A stretch of 7,651 bases of DNA from NCBI GenBank assembly GCA_025351125.1, contig JANXWN010000002.1:1-7651 (forward strand), given 5' to 3'. The stretch's first letter is position 1. The number at the start of each line of letters is the position of its first letter. Position numbers and translations under genes: made by a program. This stretch comes from Caulobacteraceae bacterium. GTDB lineage: Bacteria; Pseudomonadota; Alphaproteobacteria; Caulobacterales; Caulobacteraceae. Shown here piece by piece: positions 1-4,979 of this stretch. The notes under the pieces were generated by a model. That model made no database searches. It had not been told where the DNA came from and was given only the letters and a program-made list of their open reading frames with translations.

Positions 1-174
1 GCGCGCGAACTCAGCCAAGCCGAAGACGTGCCGAGCACCGCTCGGGCCGCCTTTACGCAAGTGGCGGCGATCGTGGAATACAGCGCTTTTGCCGGCCGGC
101 CGATCGGCGACGAGGCTTATCAGCAGTGCCGAACGGCTTACGAAGCCTTTGCCTTCCCCGGGGCCTGGGCGTGA
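1..174 (+). CDS. DUF4129 domain-containing protein, C-terminal fragment (5' end outside window)
   Basis: Frame 1 is open from the first base to a TGA at 172-174, giving 57 visible residues of a gene that starts upstream. The fragment has the pattern typical of the end of DUF4129 proteins: a helical stretch with a GRPIGDEAYQQCRTAYEAF-type segment closing on aromatic residues (AFAFPGAWA). The visible part is the cytosolic-looking tail after the family's membrane segments, so no transmembrane helix is seen. The stop overlaps the GTG start of the DUF4350 gene as GTGA, which indicates translational coupling. DUF4129 and DUF4350 genes are commonly adjacent, often near MoxR and DUF58 genes, and the family's biochemical role is not established. 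The identification rests on a short tail plus the neighbour, so it is good but not certain. Confidence 0.72.
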   Translation, partial: ARELSQAEDVPSTARAAFTQVAAIVEYSAFAGRPIGDEAYQQCRTAYEAFAFPGAWA

Positions 175-1421
175 GCGAACGCGGGGCTAGCCAACCCGCC
201 TTCGCCGCGCCACTGACCATCGCCTTGGTCGTCGTTGTCGGCGTATTCGCCTTTTGCGCCTTTCTGGTCTTGTCCGCCTATGCGCCGGACATGCATGACG
301 GCGACAACGGCCAGGCGCACGCGCTGTCCAAATCCGCGATCGGCTATGCCGGGCTGGTGGAGGCGCTCAAACTGGCGGGTGAGCCGACGCTGATCGTTCG
401 CAGGCCCTTGCAGCGCGGCCGCGCGGCCGGCTTGCTGGTGGCGACGCCGGAAGTCGGGGAAGAGAAATCGGCGAGCGATCTCGCCTTTTCCGGGCCTGTC
501 TTGGTTGTGCTTGCAAAATGGCAGACCGTGCCGGATCCGACGCACCGAGGGTGGGTGAAAAAGCTCGCGTTGATCGATAGCGGGTGGACCCCAAGTTTTA
601 CCAAGGGCCTATCGGTGGCCCGGCGTCCGGGCGTGTCGCGGCCCGTGTTGCGCGGCGGCGTTGATCCGTTTTCGCCAACCACCGCCTTACCTGAAGGTCC
701 GATCGAGTCTCTGCAGACGCTAAAGGCGCCGGGCTGGATTGCCGTCTTGACCGACGAGACCGGGGCCGTGCTCATGGTGCGCGATCCAAAGCGCGCCCTT
801 TTCGTCTTGTCCGATCCCGACCTCCTCAACACGCAGGGTGTGAAAAACCTCGATACATTAGCGAGCGCGGTGACGCTGTTGCGAACCCTGCGCGCCGCCG
901 ACGGGCCGATCATGTTCGACGTCACCCTCAACGGTTTTGCGAAAACCCGCAGCGTTTTGCGCCTCTTGTTCGATCCGCCGTTCCTGGCGGTAACGCTGAG
1001 TTTGTTTGCAGCCAGTGGGCTGGCCGTATGGCAGGCTTTGATCCAATTTGGACCCTTACGGCGCGCCGGCCGAGCGATCGCCTACGGCAAAACGGCGTTG
1101 GTCGATAACACCGCCGCCCTAATTTATCTGGCCGGGCGAGAGCACCGCATGGGCGCCCCTTACGCGGTTCTGACGGCCGAAATCGCCGCTAAGGCGGTCG
1201 GCGCGCCGCGTGATCTGTCCGGCGATTCTCTTATGCGTTTTCTGGATCGACTCGGCGCACAGCGTGGCGCAACCGATACCCTGACCGACCTCGAAGCTCA
1301 GGCCCGCTTGACCCAAGATCGGGGCCGCATGATCGCCCTGGCGGGCCGGCTTTATCGTTGGCGATTGTCGATAACGCGGGAGACAGGGGAGCCGAAGGTC
1401 GGGACCCCGCCTGTTTCTTGA
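171..1421 (+). CDS. DUF4350 domain-containing membrane protein
   Basis: The protein has 416 residues from the GTG at 171. I prefer this start to an in-frame GTG at 126 because it overlaps the previous stop as GTGA, has a GGGG Shine-Dalgarno-like run at 160-163 seven bases upstream, and puts a hydrophobic helix near the N-terminus. Two membrane segments are visible, at about residues 13-37 (rich in V, F, A, L) and 269-290. Between them lies the DUF4350 domain, starting with an ALSKSAIGYAGLVEAL-like segment near residue 51 and including the family-typical FVLSDPDLLNTQG stretch near 212-224. The C-terminal 110 residues are basic, probably cytosolic, and resemble the helical tail seen in this family. 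The region between the helices would be periplasmic. Function is unknown; relatives sit in operons with DUF4129, MoxR-type ATPase and DUF58 genes, which suggests a role in assembling or activating a membrane complex. No MoxR gene follows here. Confidence 0.82.
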   Translation: MSERGASQPAFAAPLTIALVVVVGVFAFCAFLVLSAYAPDMHDGDNGQAHALSKSAIGYAGLVEALKLAGEPTLIVRRPLQRGRAAGLLVATPEVGEEKSASDLAFSGPVLVVLAKWQTVPDPTHRGWVKKLALIDSGWTPSFTKGLSVARRPGVSRPVLRGGVDPFSPTTALPEGPIESLQTLKAPGWIAVLTDETGAVLMVRDPKRALFVLSDPDLLNTQGVKNLDTLASAVTLLRTLRAADGPIMFDVTLNGFAKTRSVLRLLFDPPFLAVTLSLFAASGLAVWQALIQFGPLRRAGRAIAYGKTALVDNTAALIYLAGREHRMGAPYAVLTAEIAAKAVGAPRDLSGDSLMRFLDRLGAQRGATDTLTDLEAQARLTQDRGRMIALAGRLYRWRLSITRETGEPKVGTPPVS

Positions 1422-1466
1422 CCGTTTGATGAAATCGCCAGTGCGTCGGCGCGCTTTGCCTTGACT

Positions 1467-1504
1467 CCCGCCGCCGCGCGCTTACCTCCGCGCGGTGCGG
1501 CGGG
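1467..1504 (+). other. Long GC-rich inverted repeat between the DUF4350 and patatin genes
   Basis: The arms CCCGCCGC (1467-1474) and GCGGCGGG (1497-1504) pair perfectly. They are followed inward by CGCGCG (1475-1480) pairing with CGCGCG (1489-1494). A two-base GT bulge (1495-1496) lies on the right arm and an eight-base loop (1481-1488) closes the structure. This gives 14 G-C pairs, a very stable RNA hairpin. No T run follows, so it is not a classical intrinsic terminator. It ends 19 bases before the patatin start codon and could act as a transcript boundary, an RNase barrier or a structure limiting translation of the patatin gene. The pairing is seen directly; the role is inferred. Confidence 0.6.
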
Positions 1505-1523
1505 TCCGCGAGCGGGGCGATAG

Positions 1524-2654
1524 ATGGCGCGCACGATCGACGAGGCCACCAAGCGGGTGTTGGTGCTACAGGGTGGCGGCGCCCTGGGGTCCTATCAAGC
1601 CGGCGTCTACGAAGCCTTGGCCGAACAGGGCGTCGATCCGCAGTGGGTGGCGGGAATTTCCATCGGCGCGATCAACGCCGCGCTGATCTGCGGCAACGCG
1701 CGCGAGCACCGTGTGGATCGCCTGCGGGAGTTCTGGACCTTGGCGTCGGCGGGGCCGCAATGGGATATGGGTTTTTCCGCGGGGCCCGCGCGTTCCTTCA
1801 CCAGCCAGATCAACGCTGCCAATACGGTGATGTTCGGTGTCTCCGGATTCTTCAAGCCCCGCTTTCCGCCGCCGCAATTCCAACCGCAGGGAACGCCGGC
1901 GGCGCTCAGCTATTACGACACGGCGCCCCTGAAGAGCACGCTGGAACGTCTCGTGGACTTTGATCGTATCAATGCCAAGGAAACCCGTTTGAGCGTCGGG
2001 GCGGTCAATATCCGCACCGGCAACTTTGCCTATTTCGACAATCACCGCGAGAAAATTCGCGCCGAGCACATCATGGCCTCTGGAGCTCTCCCGCCCGGTT
2101 TTCCACCGGTCGACATCGACGGTCATGATTATTGGGACGGCGGAGTCGTCTCCAATACGCCGTTGGAATATGTTCTCGATACCGACGAGCAAGACCCGCT
2201 GCTGGTTTTTCAGGTGGATCTTTTTCCGGCGCGCGGCGCCATGCCCAAAACCCTGGCCGAAGCGGCCGAGCGCGAGATGGATATCCGCTATTCCAGCCGT
2301 ACCCGCTTGGGCACCGACCAGGCCTTGAAGGCCAAGCGGACGAAACAACTTATCCGCGATTTGCTTGACCAATTGCCGACCGATCTAGCGGCCGGTGATA
2401 CCGTGGAGCAATTGCGCGCCGTCGCGAAGGAGGCCCCGCTGACCGTGGTGCAATTAATCTATCGGCGAAAGGCCTATGAAAGCAGCGCCAAGGATTATGA
2501 ATTTTCGCGCGCCACCATGCTGGAGCACTGGTCTTCGGGCGTCACGGCCGTGCGGCGCAGCATGACCAAGCGCGCGGCGATCATGGCCGATGCGAAGAGC
2601 GACGGCGCCTCCACCTTCGACGTTCAAGCCCATGATCCGGAGCCCGCGACATGA
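1524..2654 (+). CDS. Patatin-like phospholipase/lipid acyl hydrolase with DUF3734-type C-terminus
   Basis: This is a 376-residue serine hydrolase of the patatin family. The three family motifs are present: the oxyanion-hole loop GGGALG at residues 17-22, the nucleophile elbow GISIG with Ser46, and the catalytic Asp205 in a DGG motif (YWDGGVVSNTP). Ser46 and Asp205 form the Ser-Asp dyad. The stretch after about residue 240 matches my recollection of the DUF3734 extension found on many alphaproteobacterial patatins. There is no signal peptide or membrane helix, so a cytoplasmic or granule-surface location is likely. The ATG at 1524 has only a weak GGGG at 1514-1517 upstream. Its stop overlaps the acetoacetate decarboxylase start as ATGA, so the two are probably translated together. 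Patatins cleave acyl esters of phospholipids or other lipids. The ketone-body neighbours raise the possibility that it acts on polyhydroxybutyrate or its granules, but nothing in the sequence proves the substrate. Confidence 0.9.
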   Translation: MARTIDEATKRVLVLQGGGALGSYQAGVYEALAEQGVDPQWVAGISIGAINAALICGNAREHRVDRLREFWTLASAGPQWDMGFSAGPARSFTSQINAANTVMFGVSGFFKPRFPPPQFQPQGTPAALSYYDTAPLKSTLERLVDFDRINAKETRLSVGAVNIRTGNFAYFDNHREKIRAEHIMASGALPPGFPPVDIDGHDYWDGGVVSNTPLEYVLDTDEQDPLLVFQVDLFPARGAMPKTLAEAAEREMDIRYSSRTRLGTDQALKAKRTKQLIRDLLDQLPTDLAAGDTVEQLRAVAKEAPLTVVQLIYRRKAYESSAKDYEFSRATMLEHWSSGVTAVRRSMTKRAAIMADAKSDGASTFDVQAHDPEPAT

Positions 2655-3394
2655 CCCGCGACGAAATCCTGAGCGCCAGTTCCATGCCGCTTTTCAGCCC
2701 GAGCTATCCGAAGGGGCCGTTCGTCTTTATCCGCCGCGAATACCTGATCGTCAGCTACGAAACCGACCCCGATGCGCTACGCGCGGCCCTGCCGGAACCC
2801 TTGCAGCCCGCGCCGGGCAATTTGGCCTTCTACGAGTGGATGAAGATGCCCGACGCTTCGGGTTTTGGCGACTACGAGGAAAGCGGCTCGGGCGTATTGG
2901 CGCTGTTTGACGGACAGCCGTGTAATTTCTCGGTGCAAATGTACCTCGATGACGAACCGCCGATCGCCGGCGGTCGTGAAATCTGGGGTTTCCCCAAGAA
3001 ATACGGCAAGCCGCGCCTGAGCGTGATCAAGGACACGTTGACCGGAACGCTGCACTATGACGAAGAACGCGTGGCGATGGGCACGATGGCGTATAAAGAG
3101 ATCAGTCTCGCTGATCGGCTGGACCAAGTGGCGGCCGGGATCGCCAAGCTGAATGTCAATCTGAAATTTATCCCCGATGTCGACGGCGCGCCGAAAATCG
3201 CTCAGCTGGTCGGCTACAATCTCGAAAACATCCACGTCCACGGCGCGTGGGACGGCCCGGCGCGCCTGCACCTGATCCCGCACGTCAACTGCCGCGTCGC
3301 CGACCTGCCGGTCAAACGGATCGTCGGCGGCCGCCACCAGATCGTCGATTTTGTCCTGCCGTATGGTCGGGTGTTGCACGACTATCTGGCGTAA
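2651..3394 (+). CDS. adc: Acetoacetate decarboxylase (ADC family)
   Basis: The protein has 247 residues, close to the 244 of the clostridial enzyme as I recall it. ADC converts acetoacetate to acetone and CO2 through a Schiff base on an active-site lysine. The signature GREIWGFPKK places the Schiff-base lysine at Lys116 with the neighbouring Lys117 that lowers its pKa (Lys115/Lys116 in Clostridium acetobutylicum). The other known active-site positions also appear kept: Arg29 in RREY, Glu62 in YEW and Glu77 in YEESG. The N-terminal PKGPFVFIRREYLI and C-terminal DLPVKRIV...VLHDYL segments fit the family end to end, so the gene is complete. A GGAG Shine-Dalgarno at 2639-2642 lies eight bases before the ATG, inside the end of the patatin gene, and the two genes overlap by ATGA. 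The ADC superfamily includes members with other activities, so acetoacetate is the likely rather than proven substrate. The dehydrogenase downstream, which makes acetoacetate, supports it. Confidence 0.88.
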   Translation: MTRDEILSASSMPLFSPSYPKGPFVFIRREYLIVSYETDPDALRAALPEPLQPAPGNLAFYEWMKMPDASGFGDYEESGSGVLALFDGQPCNFSVQMYLDDEPPIAGGREIWGFPKKYGKPRLSVIKDTLTGTLHYDEERVAMGTMAYKEISLADRLDQVAAGIAKLNVNLKFIPDVDGAPKIAQLVGYNLENIHVHGAWDGPARLHLIPHVNCRVADLPVKRIVGGRHQIVDFVLPYGRVLHDYLA

Positions 3395-3409
3395 ACGCCC
3401 AGCATCTCC

Positions 3410-3435
3410 GGCGAGTCCACGGCTCGCTCTTTTTT
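3410..3435 (+). terminator. Weak terminator-like hairpin with T run in the adc-bdhA gap
   Basis: GCGAG (3411-3415) pairs with CTCGC (3423-3427). A G-T pair at 3410/3428 and a T-G pair at 3416/3422 can extend it, leaving a five-base loop. Six consecutive T (3430-3435) follow closely. The shape is that of an intrinsic terminator, but the stem is short for one. It lies in the 61-base gap between two genes that otherwise look like one operon, so partial termination lowering dehydrogenase expression is possible. It may also mean that the dehydrogenase has its own promoter, although none is recognisable in the short gap. Confidence 0.4.
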
Positions 3436-3455
3436 GAAGTAGAAAGATCAAGACC

Positions 3456-4241
3456 ATGACCCTCGCAGCCAAAGTCGCCGTCGTGACCGGTTCCACCAGC
3501 GGCATTGGCCTGGCCATCGCTCGCGCCCTGGCGGCGGAGGGGGCGCACGTGGTGATCAACGGGTTTGGCAAACCCGAGGACATCGAAAAGGAACGCGCCG
3601 CCATCGAAGCCGATTTTAAAGTCACCGCCCGCTATTGCGGCGCGGACATGACCAAGGGCGATCAGATCGCCGCGATGATTACCGAGACGCAAACGGCGTT
3701 GGGCGCCGTGGATATTCTGGTCAACAACGCGGGCATCCAATTTGTTTCTCCCGTCGAGGATTTCCCGATCGACAAATGGGATCAGATCATCGCCATCAAC
3801 ATGACCGCCGCCTTTCACGCGATGCGCGCCGCCGTACCGGGGATGAAAAAGCGCGGTTGGGGCCGGATCATCTCCACCGCGTCGGCCCATTCCAAAGTCG
3901 CCTCGCCGTTCAAGTCGGCCTATGTCACCGCCAAGCACGGCCTGATGGGGCTGACCAAGACGGTGGCCCTGGAAACCGCGACCCATGGCATTACGGTCAA
4001 TTGCATCAGCCCCGGCTACGTCTGGACCCCGCTGGTGGAAAGCCAGATACCCGACACCATGAAAACGCGCGGCTTGACCCGCGAGCAGGTGATCAACGAC
4101 GTGCTCTTGGAAGCGCAACCGACCAAACAGTTCGTGACGCAAGAAGAGGTCGCCGCTTTCGTGGTCTTCCTGTGCTCCGACGGCGCCAAACAGGTCACCG
4201 GGGCGAACCTGTCGATCGACGGGGGTTGGACAGCGGGGTAA
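3456..4241 (+). CDS. bdhA: D-3-hydroxybutyrate dehydrogenase (SDR family)
   Basis: This 261-residue cytoplasmic short-chain dehydrogenase interconverts D-3-hydroxybutyrate and acetoacetate with NAD(H). The Rossmann motif TGSTSGIG is at residues 11-18 and NNAG at 90-93. The catalytic tetrad is Asn115, Ser143, Tyr156 and Lys160 (YVTAK). The substrate-carboxylate residues described for Pseudomonas fragi 3-hydroxybutyrate dehydrogenase (Gln94, His144, Lys152, Gln196) appear here as Gln95, His145, Lys153 and Gln197. This separates it from generic SDR reductases. The C-terminus TGANLSIDGGWTAG is standard for the family. The ATG at 3456 is placed by the family N-terminus; only a weak purine-rich stretch (AGAAAGA) precedes it. 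It lies 61 bases after the decarboxylase with a terminator-like hairpin between. It would supply acetoacetate from polyhydroxybutyrate breakdown, or reduce acetoacetate in the reverse direction. Confidence 0.92.
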   Translation: MTLAAKVAVVTGSTSGIGLAIARALAAEGAHVVINGFGKPEDIEKERAAIEADFKVTARYCGADMTKGDQIAAMITETQTALGAVDILVNNAGIQFVSPVEDFPIDKWDQIIAINMTAAFHAMRAAVPGMKKRGWGRIISTASAHSKVASPFKSAYVTAKHGLMGLTKTVALETATHGITVNCISPGYVWTPLVESQIPDTMKTRGLTREQVINDVLLEAQPTKQFVTQEEVAAFVVFLCSDGAKQVTGANLSIDGGWTAG

Positions 4242-4328
4242 GCGTGGGCGCAACACGCAGCGCTTGAGCGGACGGCCGCCGAGCAGGGAAGGCCTTGATT
4301 TTTCGTCGTTCGGCGCGATGATACGGCG

Positions 4329-4952
4329 ATGAACCACGATTTCGACCGTGTGCTGGCTCGCTATAATCAACGCGTCCGTGACGAGGCGGTGATCCAGCAC
4401 GGCATGCCGTTTTCCGAAATTCACACCCGGCGCGATGAATTCCTGCTGCCGATCGGCGAAGACGTCGGCTGGTTTCTTCGCGCTCTGGTGATCGCCCGCC
4501 GCGCTAAAAGGATCGTCGAATTAGGCACGTCGTACGGCTATTCGACGCTGTTTTTGGCCGACGCCGCCAGGGTGACGGGCGGCGTAGTGCATACCCTCGA
4601 TATCGCCGTTGATAAGCAAGCCTACGCCCGCGCGCAAATGGAGCAGGCCGGGCTGTGCGAGTTCGTGGCCTGGCGTCCCGGGGACGCGCTCAAATCCTTG
4701 CAAGCGATCAAGGGGCCGATTGATTTCGTGCTGATCGATCTGTGGAAGGATCTTTATATCCCGTGCCTGGAACTGCTGTTGCCCAAGATGTCCGACAACG
4801 GCGTAATCGCGGCGGACAACATGCTGTTTCCCGCTATTTCCCGGCCCGACGCCGATGCGTACCGGGCCGTCGTGCGCGACAAATCCGAATTGCAATCAAT
4901 GCTGCTACCGATTGGTTCAGGCGTCGAACTGTCGTGCGTCTGGCGAAGCTGA
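4329..4952 (+). CDS. Class I SAM-dependent O-methyltransferase (family 3-like)
   Basis: This 207-residue cytoplasmic enzyme has the layout of the small metal-dependent O-methyltransferases (COG4122, YrrM and catechol-type). Motif I, for SAM binding, is VELGTSYGYST around residues 63-73. The acidic end of the next strand is Asp91 in HTLDI. Asp137 in FVLIDLWK and Asp163-Asn164 in GVIAADN are the usual divalent-metal ligands. The family's common DAxK is DLWK here, with the lysine kept at 140. The N-terminal 45 residues form the helical cap that typically shapes the acceptor site. No clear Shine-Dalgarno precedes the ATG at 4329. It lies 87 bases after the dehydrogenase on the same strand, so it may be cotranscribed, but it has no obvious pathway link. 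The acceptor cannot be predicted; phenolic or catechol compounds are common in the family. Confidence 0.83.
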   Translation: MNHDFDRVLARYNQRVRDEAVIQHGMPFSEIHTRRDEFLLPIGEDVGWFLRALVIARRAKRIVELGTSYGYSTLFLADAARVTGGVVHTLDIAVDKQAYARAQMEQAGLCEFVAWRPGDALKSLQAIKGPIDFVLIDLWKDLYIPCLELLLPKMSDNGVIAADNMLFPAISRPDADAYRAVVRDKSELQSMLLPIGSGVELSCVWRS

Positions 4953-4979
4953 CGACGAAAGACCGCGCGGGCACGCCCG

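Noticed and set aside
126..170. Upstream GTG start for the DUF4350 protein adding 15 residues
   Set aside because: It would overlap the DUF4129 gene by about 49 bases. The GTGA overlap start at 171, with a GGGG run seven bases before it, fits better.
1461..1488. Sigma-70 promoter reading TTGACT with a downstream TACCTC before the patatin gene
   Set aside because: The -35 resembles consensus, but TACCTC is a poor -10 at 16-base spacing and lies in the loop of the GC hairpin.
1566..2372. Minus-strand open frame of 268 codons opposite the patatin gene
   Set aside because: It covers the patatin catalytic motifs in antisense and shows no family features of its own.
2777..3625. Minus-strand open frame of 282 codons opposite the decarboxylase and dehydrogenase start
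   Set aside because: It runs across two real genes and the gap between them in antisense, without a recognisable domain or ribosome site.
4242..4328. Possible terminator in the gap after the dehydrogenase (GGCC near 4275 and GGCC near 4291, followed by a T run at 4299-4303)
   Set aside because: The stem is just four self-complementary bases around a loop of about a dozen, so it is not convincing.
3312..4424. Minus-strand open frame of 370 codons across the dehydrogenase and methyltransferase start
   Set aside because: It is antisense to a dehydrogenase with a full catalytic and substrate-binding set. The translation is rich in R, G, H and D with no recognisable domain, as expected from the shadow frame of a GC-rich gene.
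4968..4979. Small inverted repeat CGGG-CACG-CCCG in the convergent gap between the methyltransferase and receptor genes
   Set aside because: There are only four pairs and no T run on either strand, which is too weak to call a bidirectional terminator.
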